From the NCBI RefSeq assembly GCF_025947365.1, contig NZ_CP110012.1:186001-250000 (forward strand): 64,000 nt of DNA, in the 5' to 3' direction. Below the pieces are notes generated by a model. It was not told the origin of the DNA. It worked only from the letters and a program-made list of their open reading frames with translations, and ran no database searches. Below are positions 6,425-15,217 of this stretch, piece by piece; position 1 is the first letter of the stretch; each line of letters begins with the position of its first letter. The stretch comes from Flavobacterium sp. N502540 (lineage in GTDB: Bacteria > Bacteroidota > Bacteroidia > Flavobacteriales > Flavobacteriaceae). Both the position numbers and the translations under genes were made by a program.

Positions 6425-7039
6425 ATGAATTTAGAAAAAATCTATTCTGATTTACTCTTGAACATTGGATTTCCCCTGAATGAAATTCAGCAAAACTGGA
6501 TGTATTTAGAAAAGGCCTATTCCAAAAAATCAAGGCATTATCACAATCTCACGCATTTAAAAGAAATGATGGAAAGCTATGGGGTCTATCGGAATAAACT
6601 TGAAAATCCGAATGAAGTATTACTCTCCATTTTTTATCATGATATTGTTTACTCTTCTTCCAGAAAAGACAATGAACTTAAAAGTGCCGAATTCGCTTTG
6701 TCCATTTTACCTGAAAATATCAATCTAAACAAACAATTCATTTTTAATGCCATCTGTGCTACGCAACAGCATTTACACAATACAGTTGAAGATATTAACT
6801 GGTTAATCGATTTTGATTTGAAGATCCTTGCTAAAGATTGGGAGGATTATAAAATCTATTTCGAGCAAATTAGAAAAGAGTATCACATTTATCCTGATTT
6901 TCTCTACAAACCCGGGCGTGCTAAGGCGCTGAAACATTTTCTGGAAAACGATTTTATTTTTCAAACGGATGAGTTTAGGAATTTATATGAAAAGAAAGCA
7001 AGATTGAATATTGAAAAAGAGATTTCCTTATTAACGTAA
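6425..7039 (+). CDS. HD-superfamily metal-dependent phosphohydrolase-like protein
   Basis: 204 aa, cytoplasmic. RHYHNLTHL (37-45) followed by FYHDIVY (70-76) gives the paired His and HD metal ligands of the predicted HD hydrolases of the COG4339 type. A later region with Glu and Asp residues completes an all-helical fold. The substrate is unknown. It reads plus-strand, away from the tRNA-like array, with a 227-bp gap from the array-proximal repeats, and is followed by the WYL regulator. It could be linked to the RNA-repair locus, but it is also found alone in many bacteria, so the link is inference. Confidence 0.75.
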   Translation: MNLEKIYSDLLLNIGFPLNEIQQNWMYLEKAYSKKSRHYHNLTHLKEMMESYGVYRNKLENPNEVLLSIFYHDIVYSSSRKDNELKSAEFALSILPENINLNKQFIFNAICATQQHLHNTVEDINWLIDFDLKILAKDWEDYKIYFEQIRKEYHIYPDFLYKPGRAKALKHFLENDFIFQTDEFRNLYEKKARLNIEKEISLLT

Positions 7040-7040
7040 A

Positions 7041-7128
7041 CGCGCGTGAGGGATTGAGGCGGTATCCTTTTGTGAAGAGAAACGGAACAAAAGATATAGC
7101 CGAAAGCCCGACCCGGAGGGACACGCCC
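7041..7128 (+). repeat. dispersed structured element, copy 1
   Basis: Begins GCGCGTGAGGGATTGAGGCG, continues GTATCCTTTTGTG, a short loop, ACAAAAGATATAGCC, GAAAGCCCG and a GC-rich end. CTTTTGT and ACAAAAG pair to form a hairpin. A second copy of the core lies on the minus strand at 42251-42335. Sequence of this type is, from memory, frequent between genes in Flavobacteriaceae, possibly as a transcribed 3' element. I cannot name an RNA family with confidence. Confidence 0.6.
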
Positions 7129-7141
7129 AAAAATACAAACC

Positions 7142-8179
7142 ATGTCACAAAACAAAAATGCCTTAATTCGGTACAAAACAATAGACAAATGTCTTCAAAA
7201 CAAATACCGGCAATGGACTTTAGACGACTTAATTGAATGTTGCTCTGATGCTTTGTTTGAATACGAAGGCCGTGCCAACCCCATCAGCAAGCGAACCATT
7301 CAGATGGATATTCAGCTCATGCGAAGTGAAAAACTGGGGTACAATGCCCCCATTGTGGTATATGATAAAAAGTACTATAAATACGAAGACGACGAATTCA
7401 CCATAACCGATATACCCTTAACCGAAACGGACATGAATGTGCTCACCGAGACCGTTTCGATGTTAAAGCAGTTTAAAGATTTCTCTCTCTTTAATGATGT
7501 ATCCGATATTCTACAGCGTTTGGAGGATAAAATCTACGCCGAAAAATCGCATACTAAACCCGTTATCTATCTCGACAAAAATGAAAAACTAAAAGGACTT
7601 CATTATCTGGATGAGATTTATCAGGCCATCATCAAAAAGGTGGCTTTGGTTATTACCTATAAATCGTTTAAATCTCAGGAAGAAAGCAAATTTCATTTTC
7701 ACCCTTTTATTTTAAAGGAATTCAATAACCGTTGGTTTTTGGTAGGAAAGAAAAAAAGCTCACAACCGATTACCAATTTAGCCCTGGACAGAATTATATC
7801 CATAGATTACGATTTCAACATTCCCTATTTAGAAGAAAACTTTGATGCAGAGCTCTTTTATAAAAACGTAATTGGGGTAACCGTTAATACAGGTTTACAA
7901 CCCAAAAAAATCGAACTTTGGATAGACGCAACCAACGCTCCTTATGTGATAACCAAACCTCTGCATCATACACAGCGGCTCATTAAAGAAAATGACGACA
8001 AAAGTATTATCGTTCACTTGTTCATTTCTCCAAATTACGAAATGGAACGTATGCTTTTAGGATTTGGCGACGGGATCGAAATCATCAAACCTGAAAATCT
8101 AAGAAATAGAGTAAAAGCTATACTTCAAAAGGCAATTTCAAGGTATGAACCCGAAAACGCCATTGAATTAAAGCCATAA
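7142..8179 (+). CDS. WYL-domain transcriptional regulator with N-terminal HTH
   Basis: 345 aa. The N-terminus (about 5-75) has the winged-helix pattern of YafY-type regulators: LIRYKTIDKCL, then DLIECCSDALFEY, then SKRTIQMDIQLMRS, where the recognition helix should be. The WYL domain (about 150-230) includes VALVITYKSF and KFHFHPFILKEFNNRWFLVG. A C-terminal extension (240-345) matches the usual WCX part. WYL domains sense ligands, in some cases nucleic acid. The start at 7142 lies just after the structured repeat. Being close to the RtcB locus it is a candidate regulator of it, but that rests on position only. Confidence 0.85.
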   Translation: MSQNKNALIRYKTIDKCLQNKYRQWTLDDLIECCSDALFEYEGRANPISKRTIQMDIQLMRSEKLGYNAPIVVYDKKYYKYEDDEFTITDIPLTETDMNVLTETVSMLKQFKDFSLFNDVSDILQRLEDKIYAEKSHTKPVIYLDKNEKLKGLHYLDEIYQAIIKKVALVITYKSFKSQEESKFHFHPFILKEFNNRWFLVGKKKSSQPITNLALDRIISIDYDFNIPYLEENFDAELFYKNVIGVTVNTGLQPKKIELWIDATNAPYVITKPLHHTQRLIKENDDKSIIVHLFISPNYEMERMLLGFGDGIEIIKPENLRNRVKAILQKAISRYEPENAIELKP

Positions 8180-8350
8180 TTTTTTACAAAATGCAGAATT
8201 TTATCTTATTTTAAAACCATAAAACAATTTTTACAGCATTAATTTTGTTAAAACATCAAAAAAGAATAGTATATTTCAATTAAATTTTAACCGTAAACCC
8301 CTATAAATCAAAGGGATTTTTTAACTAACCAAAAAATTATTAAAAAATTA

Positions 8351-8362
8351 TATGCATGCATA
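8351..8362. promoter_or_regulatory. 12-bp palindrome upstream of the marR-fad operon
   Basis: TATGCATGCATA is a perfect palindrome, 13 bp upstream of the promoter box at 8375. MarR proteins bind short AT-rich palindromes as dimers, so this may be the operator of the MarR gene that follows. No second copy was noticed elsewhere in the operon. Confidence 0.4.
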
Positions 8363-8374
8363 GTATTTTTTAGT

Positions 8375-8382
8375 TATATTTG
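8375..8382 (+). promoter_or_regulatory. promoter -7 box for the beta-oxidation operon
   Basis: TATATTTG fits the Bacteroidota consensus TAnnTTTG. It lies 19 bp before the MarR ATG at 8401, giving a short leader of roughly 12 nt. Confidence 0.6.
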
Positions 8383-8400
8383 AAATCGATATAGTTACAT

Positions 8401-8859
8401 ATGAAAGAGAAAACAATAGATTATATTCTGCGTGCTACATGGCAAGCTGTATCAAGAATGTACAATGAAGAGGCTGCTAAGTACGATGCCACAATGGCTA
8501 CCGGGTTTGCCCTTTTGAGTATAGATAAGGAAGAAGGAACCCCATCGACAGCTTTGGGGCCCCGAATGGGCATGGAAGCCACAAGTCTTACCAGAACATT
8601 GAAATCTATGGAAGATAAAGGTTTGATTGTTCGCAAAAAAAACCCAACTGATGGTCGTGGTGTTTTGATTTACCTGACTGAATTTGGAAAAGAAAAAAGA
8701 GATTTATCTAAAAATACGGTTCTGAAATTTAATGAAACGGTAAGAAAACATGTTTCTGATGAGAAACTAAACCATTTTATCGAGGTTTCTGAAATCATAA
8801 ACGAATTAATTCAGGATAAGAACATATTCAATCAAACAGAAAAATCAGAAAATGAATAA
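8401..8859 (+). CDS. MarR family transcriptional regulator
   Basis: 152 aa with a winged helix-turn-helix: LLSIDKEEGTPSTALGPRMGMEATSLTRTLKSMEDKGLI covers helix, turn and recognition helix (about 38-78), and the wing is RKKNPTDGRGVLIYLTEFG with the typical DxR (Asp-Gly-Arg) of MarR proteins. Helices at both ends serve for dimerisation. It is the first gene of the fatty-acid operon and 50 bp ahead of the hydratase/dehydrogenase gene, so it most likely controls that operon in response to acyl-CoA. The role is comparable to FadR/TetR-type regulators elsewhere, which is inference from position. Confidence 0.88.
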   Translation: MKEKTIDYILRATWQAVSRMYNEEAAKYDATMATGFALLSIDKEEGTPSTALGPRMGMEATSLTRTLKSMEDKGLIVRKKNPTDGRGVLIYLTEFGKEKRDLSKNTVLKFNETVRKHVSDEKLNHFIEVSEIINELIQDKNIFNQTEKSENE

Positions 8860-8909
8860 CCTTAATTCATAAGGAACATTCAAATCAAATAAAAAACAAA
8901 ATATTAACT

Positions 8910-11300
8910 ATGAAACGCACAATTAAAAAAGTCGCTGTAATTGGATCCGGAATTATGGGTTCGGGAATAGCTTGCCATTTTGCCAATATTGGTGTTGAAG
9001 TTTTACTGCTTGACATCGTACCACGCGAGTTGACAGAAGCTGAAGCTAAAAAAGGATTAACGCTTGAAAGTAAAGCTGTTCGCAACCGAGTAGTAAATGA
9101 GCATCTGGCGAATTCATTAAAATCAAAACCATCTCCTATTTACAGTCAAAAATTCGCAAACCGAATTACCACTGGAAATACGACTGATGATATGGCAAAA
9201 ATTGCCAATGTTGATTGGATTATTGAAGTAGTTGTGGAGCGTCTGGATATTAAAAAACTGGTATTCGAACAAATCGAGCAATTCCGTAAACCGGGAACTT
9301 TGGTTACTTCTAATACTTCCGGTATTCCAATTCACTTCATGAGTGAAGGAAGAAGCGAAGATTTCCAACAACACTTCTGCGGAACTCACTTTTTTAACCC
9401 TGCGCGTTACTTAAAGTTATTTGAAATTATTCCTGGTCCAAAAACTTCAACTGAAGTATTGGATTTCTTAAACGAATACGGATCTAAATTCTTAGGAAAA
9501 ACTTCGGTTGTTGCTAAAGATACTCCGGCGTTTATTGGAAACAGAATTGGTATTTACGGAATCCAAAGTTTATTCCACTTAGTAAAAGAAATGGGATTAA
9601 CGATCGAAGAAGTGGATAAATTGACCGGACCAGTAATTGGCCGTCCAAAATCGGCTACTTTCCGTACGGTTGACGTGGTTGGATTGGATACTTTGGTACA
9701 CGTTGCTAACGGTATTTACGAAAACTGCCCAATAGACGAACAACACGAATTGTTTAAACTTCCGGATTTCATCAACAAAATGATGGAAAATAATTGGTTA
9801 GGAAGTAAAACTGGGCAAGGTTTCTACAAAAAAGTAGACAAAGATATTCTTTCTTTAGACTTAGATACCTTAGAATACCGTACTGCCAAAAAAGCAAATT
9901 TTGCTACACTTGAACTAACAAAAACTATCGATAAACCAATCAATCGTTTTAAAGTTTTAGTAAAAGGAACTGACAAAGCGGGAGAATTCTACCGTAAGAG
10001 TTTCGCCGGAATGTTTGCTTACGTTTCCAACAGAATTCCTGAAATCTCAGACGAATTATACAAAATTGACGATGCCATGAAAGCTGGTTTTGGATGGGAA
10101 AATGGTCCATTCGAAATCTGGGATGCTATTGGTGTTGCAAAAGGAATTGAAATCATGAAAGCCGAAGGTTTAGCGCCTGCTGCCTGGGTTACTGAAATGT
10201 TAGCTTCCGGAAGTGATAGTTTCTATTCTGTAAAAGAAGGAGCAACTTTCTTCTATAATATTCCAACAAAATCACAAACTAAAGTTCCTGGACAAGATTC
10301 ATTCATTATCCTGAACAACATTCGTGAAAGCAAAAAAGTTTGGAGCAATAGTGGCGCTATTATCGAAGATTTAGGAGACGGAATCTTAAACTTAGAATTC
10401 CAGTCTAAAATGAATACTATTGGTGGCGATGTACTTCAGGCTATCAATAAAGCGATCGATTTATCTGAAAAAGAATACCAAGGTTTAGTGATTGGAAATC
10501 AGGCAGCGAATTTCTCTGTTGGAGCTAATATCGGAATGATTTTCATGATGGCAGTGGAGCAAGAATACGATGAATTGAACATGGCGATCAAATTGTTCCA
10601 GGACACGATGATGCGCGTTCGTTATTCTTCGATTCCGGTTATTGTAGCGCCTCACGGAATGACTTTTGGCGGTGGATGCGAAATGAGCTTACATGCTGAT
10701 AAAGTGGTTGCTGCTGCTGAAACTTACATGGGATTAGTGGAATTTGGTGTTGGTGTACTTCCTGGTGGTGGTGGATCTAAAGAAATGGCTTTAAGAGCTT
10801 CTGATTTATTCCGTAAAAATGACGTTGAATTAAACGTTCTTCAGGAATATTTCCTGACTATCGCTATGGCTAAAGTTTCGACTTCTGGTTATGAAGCTTT
10901 TGATACCGGACTTTTGCAACACGGAAAAGATATTATCGTAGTCAACAAAGACCGTCAGATTGCAGAAGCTAAAAAACATGCTTTGTTAATGGCTGAAGCA
11001 GGTTATACGCAACCTATCAGAAGAACGGATGTAAAAGTATTAGGAAAACAGGCTCTTGGAATGTTCTTAGTAGGAACTGACCAAATGCAAGCTGGAAAAT
11101 ACATTTCTGAGCACGATAGAAAAATCGCAAACAAACTGGCTTACGTAATGGCTGGTGGTGATTTATCTGAAGCTACTTTAGTATCTGAACAATATTTATT
11201 AGATATCGAACGTGAAGCTTTCTTGAGTTTATGTACGGAAAGAAAAACTCTGGAGCGTATTCAATATATGTTAACTAAAGGAAAACCGCTTAGAAATTAG
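8910..11300 (+). CDS. fadN: 3-hydroxyacyl-CoA dehydrogenase / enoyl-CoA hydratase fusion (FadN/FadB type)
   Basis: 796 aa. An N-terminal Rossmann fold opens with VAVIGSGIMGSG (8-19), followed by the HAD C-terminal domains, including GKTSVVAKDTPAFIGNRIG and the second half-domain AFGMFAYVSN-like part at about 355-440. The enoyl-CoA hydratase domain is C-terminal (about 470-700) with GMTFGGGCEMSLHADKV and the catalytic-Glu region GLVEFGVGVLPGGGG. This order (dehydrogenase first) matches Bacillus FadN and is reversed from E. coli FadB. It performs the hydration and NAD-dependent oxidation steps of beta-oxidation. It is followed by the thiolase with a 176-bp repeat-bearing gap. Confidence 0.92.
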   Translation: MKRTIKKVAVIGSGIMGSGIACHFANIGVEVLLLDIVPRELTEAEAKKGLTLESKAVRNRVVNEHLANSLKSKPSPIYSQKFANRITTGNTTDDMAKIANVDWIIEVVVERLDIKKLVFEQIEQFRKPGTLVTSNTSGIPIHFMSEGRSEDFQQHFCGTHFFNPARYLKLFEIIPGPKTSTEVLDFLNEYGSKFLGKTSVVAKDTPAFIGNRIGIYGIQSLFHLVKEMGLTIEEVDKLTGPVIGRPKSATFRTVDVVGLDTLVHVANGIYENCPIDEQHELFKLPDFINKMMENNWLGSKTGQGFYKKVDKDILSLDLDTLEYRTAKKANFATLELTKTIDKPINRFKVLVKGTDKAGEFYRKSFAGMFAYVSNRIPEISDELYKIDDAMKAGFGWENGPFEIWDAIGVAKGIEIMKAEGLAPAAWVTEMLASGSDSFYSVKEGATFFYNIPTKSQTKVPGQDSFIILNNIRESKKVWSNSGAIIEDLGDGILNLEFQSKMNTIGGDVLQAINKAIDLSEKEYQGLVIGNQAANFSVGANIGMIFMMAVEQEYDELNMAIKLFQDTMMRVRYSSIPVIVAPHGMTFGGGCEMSLHADKVVAAAETYMGLVEFGVGVLPGGGGSKEMALRASDLFRKNDVELNVLQEYFLTIAMAKVSTSGYEAFDTGLLQHGKDIIVVNKDRQIAEAKKHALLMAEAGYTQPIRRTDVKVLGKQALGMFLVGTDQMQAGKYISEHDRKIANKLAYVMAGGDLSEATLVSEQYLLDIEREAFLSLCTERKTLERIQYMLTKGKPLRN

Positions 11301-11463
11301 AAAATAGAACAGAGAGAATAGAATATAGATTTCAGACTTGGTAAAGTCTATTTTCTATACTCTATCTTCTATAATCTTAAAAAATAGAATAAAGAAAAAA
11401 GAATAAAGATTTTGAGACAAAGTAACAGTCTATTTTCTATGATCTATTTTCTATAATCTTAAA
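11298..11463. repeat. two tandem hairpin-forming repeats between fadN and fadA
   Basis: AGAAAATAGAACAGAGAG-type purine-rich sequence pairs with pyrimidine-rich TCTATTTTCTATACTCTATC downstream. The arrangement appears twice (about 11298-11380 and 11386-11463), the right arms ending CTATAATCTTAAAAA in both. The same family flanks the four-helix-bundle gene at 12661 and 13134. No coding sequence lies in this gap. Confidence 0.7.
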
Positions 11464-11476
11464 AACACAAAAACAA

Positions 11477-12658
11477 ATGAAAACAGCATATATAGTAAAA
11501 GCATATAGAACCGCAGTTGGAAAAGCTCCAAAAGGGGTTTTCAGATTCAAAAGACCTGATGAATTAGCGGCTGAAACCATTCAGTTTATGATGGATGAAC
11601 TGCCTGATTTTGACAAAAAGCGCATCGATGACGTTATGGTAGGAAATGCCATGCCGGAAGCAGAGCAAGGTCTTAACGTTGGACGCTTGATCTCGTTAAT
11701 GGGATTAAAAGTAGAAGACGTTCCCGGAGTTACAGTAAACCGTTATTGTGCATCCGGATTAGAAACTATCGGAATGGCAACTGCTAAAATTCAATCCGGA
11801 ATGGCAGATTGTATCATCGCTGGTGGTGCAGAAAGTATGAGTTATATTCCGATGGGAGGTTACAAACCAACTCCGGACTATAAAGTGGCTGCTGCAGGTC
11901 ATGAGGATTATTACTGGGGAATGGGTTTAACTGCTGAAGCGGTTGCCAATCAATACAAAATCTCCAGAGAAGATCAGGATGAGTTTGCTTACAACTCTCA
12001 TATGAAAGCGCTGAAAGCACAAGCAGAAGGAAAATTTGACAAACAAATCGTTCCGATTACTGTTGAACAGACTTTCATCAATGAAAATGGTAAAAAAGAA
12101 ACAAAATCATACGTTGTAAATAAAGACGAAGGTCCAAGAGCAGGAACAACTAAAGAAGCTTTAGCAGGTTTAAGACCCGTTTTCGCAGCAGACGGAAGTG
12201 TAACTGCCGGTAACTCGTCTCAAATGAGTGACGGTGCTGCTTTTGTTTTAATCATGAGCGAAGAAATGGTAAAAGAATTAAATCTGGAGCCAATTGCACG
12301 TTTGGTAAACTTTGCTTCTTCTGGTGTCGAGCCAAGAATCATGGGTATCGGACCTGTAAAAGCAATTCCGAAAGCCTTGAAACAAGCAGGATTAACATTA
12401 AATGATATCGAATTAATCGAGTTGAATGAAGCTTTTGCTTCTCAGGCTTTAGCAGTTACCCGCGAATTAAACATCAACCCGGAAATCGTAAACGTAAACG
12501 GTGGAGCCATTTCATTAGGACACCCACTGGGTTGTACAGGAGCTAAACTTTCTGTTCAGTTATTCGACGAAATGAAACGCAGAGGTAATAAATACGGAAT
12601 CGTAAGTATGTGTGTAGGTACCGGACAAGGTTCTGCAGGGATTTACGAGGTGTTGTAA
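11477..12658 (+). CDS. fadA: acetyl-CoA C-acyltransferase (3-ketoacyl-CoA thiolase)
   Basis: 393 aa, the usual size. The acyl-accepting Cys91 lies in NRYCASGLETIG. NEAFASQAL is near 325, GGAISLGHPLGCTGAK gives the catalytic His near 350, and CVGTGQG gives the second Cys (379). It cleaves 3-ketoacyl-CoA with CoA to release acetyl-CoA, the last step of each beta-oxidation round, and works with the fusion protein encoded upstream. Same strand and operon as fadN. The 3' gap to fadE is interrupted by the four-helix-bundle gene. Confidence 0.93.
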   Translation: MKTAYIVKAYRTAVGKAPKGVFRFKRPDELAAETIQFMMDELPDFDKKRIDDVMVGNAMPEAEQGLNVGRLISLMGLKVEDVPGVTVNRYCASGLETIGMATAKIQSGMADCIIAGGAESMSYIPMGGYKPTPDYKVAAAGHEDYYWGMGLTAEAVANQYKISREDQDEFAYNSHMKALKAQAEGKFDKQIVPITVEQTFINENGKKETKSYVVNKDEGPRAGTTKEALAGLRPVFAADGSVTAGNSSQMSDGAAFVLIMSEEMVKELNLEPIARLVNFASSGVEPRIMGIGPVKAIPKALKQAGLTLNDIELIELNEAFASQALAVTRELNINPEIVNVNGGAISLGHPLGCTGAKLSVQLFDEMKRRGNKYGIVSMCVGTGQGSAGIYEVL

Positions 12659-12660
12659 AA

Positions 12661-12684
12661 AGAAAATAGAATAAAGAGAATAGA
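12661..12684. repeat. left flanking repeat of the four-helix-bundle gene
   Basis: Purine-rich AGAAAATAGAATAAAGAGAA is followed by a second, similar block, TAGAGTAAAGAGAAAAGAAC, at about 12697. Both are partly complementary to the pyrimidine-rich right flank at 13134-13164, so the gene between them could be held in the loop of a long hairpin. Confidence 0.6.
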
Positions 12685-12779
12685 TGTTTTTTTTAGAGTA
12701 AAGAGAAAAGAACAAAGATTATAAAAAGTAATAAAAAACTTACCTTTTACTTATGGTTTCTTATCTTGGCTCGAAAAAC

Positions 12780-13130
12780 ATGAGGCATAATTACAAGAAC
12801 TTGAAGATTTGGCAACTCGGAATTACAATCGCTAATGAAATTTCAGATATATTAATAGAGTTTCCGAAACACGAAAGATACGATTTGAGTTCTCAGATTA
12901 GCAGATGTTCAGTTTCTATGCCTAGTAATATTGCTGAAGGTTCTTCAAGAACTGATAAATCTTTCAGTCATTTTTTAGACATTTCTCTCGGTTCTTCATT
13001 TGAATTAATTACACAACTATTAATTGCAACACATAGAAAGTATATAAACGAAAAACAATTTAACCAATTAGAAATTAAAATAGAAGAATTTCAAAGAATG
13101 ACAATGAGTTTTCAAAACGGACTGAAGTAA
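12780..13130 (+). CDS. four-helix-bundle protein of the rRNA intervening-sequence (IVP) type
   Basis: About 116 aa from ATG 12780 (an in-frame ATG at 12753 also exists). MRHNYKNLKIWQLGITIANEISD is preceded in the longer form by nine unrelated residues; the family usually starts just before NYKNLxxW, hence the choice. Later landmarks are ERYDLSSQISRCSVSMPSNIAEGSSR and a final amphipathic helix. This is the S23/avd-like four-helix bundle, first known from intervening sequences in 23S rRNA genes. Its function is unsettled. It sits between fadA and fadE, is flanked by complementary repeats, and has no evident role in fatty-acid oxidation. Confidence 0.85.
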   Translation: MRHNYKNLKIWQLGITIANEISDILIEFPKHERYDLSSQISRCSVSMPSNIAEGSSRTDKSFSHFLDISLGSSFELITQLLIATHRKYINEKQFNQLEIKIEEFQRMTMSFQNGLK

Positions 13131-13133
13131 AAG

Positions 13134-13164
13134 TCTATGTTCTTTACTCTATATTCTATTTTCT
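13134..13164. repeat. right flanking repeat of the four-helix-bundle gene
   Basis: TCTATGTTCTTTACTCTATA continues into TTCTATTTTCTT. Its reverse complement resembles the left flank at 12661 and the arms of the two hairpins at 11298-11463, placing all of them in one repeat family. Confidence 0.6.
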
Positions 13165-13183
13165 TTCATAAAAAACAAAAGCA

Positions 13184-14989
13184 ATGGCAGATACTATCGA
13201 AAAAAACGTGACTCGTGGTGGTCAGTTTTTAGTTAAAGAAACAAAATGCGAAGATATCTTCACACCGGAAGATTTTTCGGAAGAGCAATTAATGATGCGT
13301 GACTCTGTAAAAGAGTTCGTAGACAAAGAATTATGGGCACATAAAGATCGTTTCGAGAAGAAAGATTACGCTTATACAGAATCTTCTATGCGCAAAGCAG
13401 GTGAGCTTGGACTTCTTGGAGTTGCTGTTCCGGAAGAATATGGTGGATTAGGAATGGGATTTGTTTCTACAATGTTGGTTTGTGACTACATTTCAGGAGC
13501 AACGGGATCTTTCTCTACAGCTTTTGGTGCACATACCGGAATTGGAACTATGCCAATTACGCTTTATGGTACTGAAGAACAAAAGAAAAAATACGTTCCT
13601 AAATTGGCTTCAGGTGAATGGTTTGGAGCTTATTGCTTAACAGAGCCGGGAGCAGGATCTGATGCTAACTCAGGAAAAACGAAAGCAGTTTTATCTGAAG
13701 ATGGGAAATACTACTCGATCACAGGACAAAAAATGTGGATTTCGAATGCAGGTTTCTGCAGCGTTTTCATCGTTTTTGCCCGTATTGGAGAGGATAAAAA
13801 CATTACTGGTTTCATCGTAGAAAATGATCCGTCAAACGGAATTTCTATGAATGAAGAAGAGCATAAATTAGGAATCCGTGCTTCTTCTACACGTCAGGTT
13901 TTCTTCAACGATACAAAAGTTCCTGTTGAAAACATGTTGTCTGAAAGAGGAAACGGTTTCAAAATTGCAATGAACGCTTTAAACGTAGGTCGTATTAAAC
14001 TAGCGGCTGCTTGTTTAGATGCTCAACGTAGAGTTACTACTGGAGCTGTAAAATATGCTAACGAAAGAATTCAGTTTAATACTCCAATTTCAAGCTTCGG
14101 TGCTATCCGTTCTAAACTGGCTGAAATGGCAACTAATGCCTACGCAGGAGAAAGTGCTTCTTACCGTGCTGCAAAAGATATCGAAGACAGAATCGCTGCC
14201 CGTGAAGCAGAAGGAACTTCTCATCAGGAAGCTGAATTGAAAGGTGTTGAAGAATACGCTATCGAATGCTCTATCCTTAAAGTAGCTGTTTCTGAAGATG
14301 TTCAAAGCTGTTCGGATGAAGGAATTCAGATTTTTGGTGGAATGGGATTCTCTGAAGACACTCCAATGGAAAGTGCCTGGAGAGATGCTCGTATCGCACG
14401 TATCTACGAAGGAACAAATGAAATTAACAGAATGCTTTCAGTGGGTATGTTGATCAAAAAGGCTATGAAAGGTCATGTTGATTTGTTAGGACCAGCTATG
14501 AAAGTTCAGGAAGAATTAATGGGAATTCCATCTTTTGATACTCCAGATTTCTCTGAATTATTTGCAGAAGAAAAAGGAATCATCGCTAACCTGAAAAAAG
14601 TTTTCTTAATGGTTGCCGGAAGCGCTGTTCAAAAATACGGCCCGGATTTAGATTCTCACCAACAGTTATTGATGGCAGCTTCTAACATCTTAATCGAGAT
14701 CTACATGGCTGAAAGTACTATTTTAAGAACTGAAAAATTAGCCAAAAAAGAAGGTGAAGCTAAAGTACAAGAGCAAATTGCAATGGCAAAATTATACTTG
14801 TACAAAGCGGTAGATATCGTTAACCTAAATGGTAAAGAAGGAATCATTTCTTTTGCAGAAGGTGACGAACAACGTATGATGTTAATGGGACTTAAACGTT
14901 TCACAAAATACACAAACAATCCAAATGTGGTAGCCCTAAGAGAGGTTATTACTTCTAAATTAGTTGCAGAAAACGAATACTGCTTCTAA
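13184..14989 (+). CDS. fadE: acyl-CoA dehydrogenase
   Basis: 601 aa, longer than the ~380-aa minimal enzyme, as in the bacterial FadE-like forms with an extra C-terminal helical domain. FAD-binding motifs are CLTEPGAGSDANSG (around 150) and KMWISNAGF; the catalytic Glu lies in IYEGTNEINR (about 410-420). It catalyses the first oxidation of acyl-CoA to trans-2-enoyl-CoA, passing electrons to ETF. It is the last gene of the operon and is followed by a strong hairpin terminator at 15022-15053. The order fadN-fadA-fadE is the same as in Bacillus. Confidence 0.9.
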   Translation: MADTIEKNVTRGGQFLVKETKCEDIFTPEDFSEEQLMMRDSVKEFVDKELWAHKDRFEKKDYAYTESSMRKAGELGLLGVAVPEEYGGLGMGFVSTMLVCDYISGATGSFSTAFGAHTGIGTMPITLYGTEEQKKKYVPKLASGEWFGAYCLTEPGAGSDANSGKTKAVLSEDGKYYSITGQKMWISNAGFCSVFIVFARIGEDKNITGFIVENDPSNGISMNEEEHKLGIRASSTRQVFFNDTKVPVENMLSERGNGFKIAMNALNVGRIKLAAACLDAQRRVTTGAVKYANERIQFNTPISSFGAIRSKLAEMATNAYAGESASYRAAKDIEDRIAAREAEGTSHQEAELKGVEEYAIECSILKVAVSEDVQSCSDEGIQIFGGMGFSEDTPMESAWRDARIARIYEGTNEINRMLSVGMLIKKAMKGHVDLLGPAMKVQEELMGIPSFDTPDFSELFAEEKGIIANLKKVFLMVAGSAVQKYGPDLDSHQQLLMAASNILIEIYMAESTILRTEKLAKKEGEAKVQEQIAMAKLYLYKAVDIVNLNGKEGIISFAEGDEQRMMLMGLKRFTKYTNNPNVVALREVITSKLVAENEYCF

Positions 14990-15021
14990 TACAAAAATAG
15001 TTTTTAGCTTTTAATTTGTTT

Positions 15022-15053
15022 AAACCCGCACTAATCCGAAACAGTGCGGGTTT
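15022..15053 (+). terminator. terminator of the beta-oxidation operon
   Basis: AAACCCGCACT (15022-15032) pairs with AGTGCGGGTTT (15043-15053), followed by a T-rich run. It lies 33 bp after the fadE stop. Confidence 0.8.
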
Positions 15054-15217
15054 ATTTATTTATTTTTTTAACTAAATCGAAGGAATGAGCTTTCGCAATA
15101 TTTTTGCAACGATTTGCAAAATATTCGTTAAAATTAACTCTTAGACACTTACAGAATAGTTAAATATCGATAGTATTACTTTATATTTAGCATTCTAAAA
15201 ACTTTAAAAAACATAAA

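Noticed and set aside
7054..7236. 60-aa ORF at the start of the WYL gene
   Set aside because: It overlaps the structured repeat and the real WYL gene in another frame.
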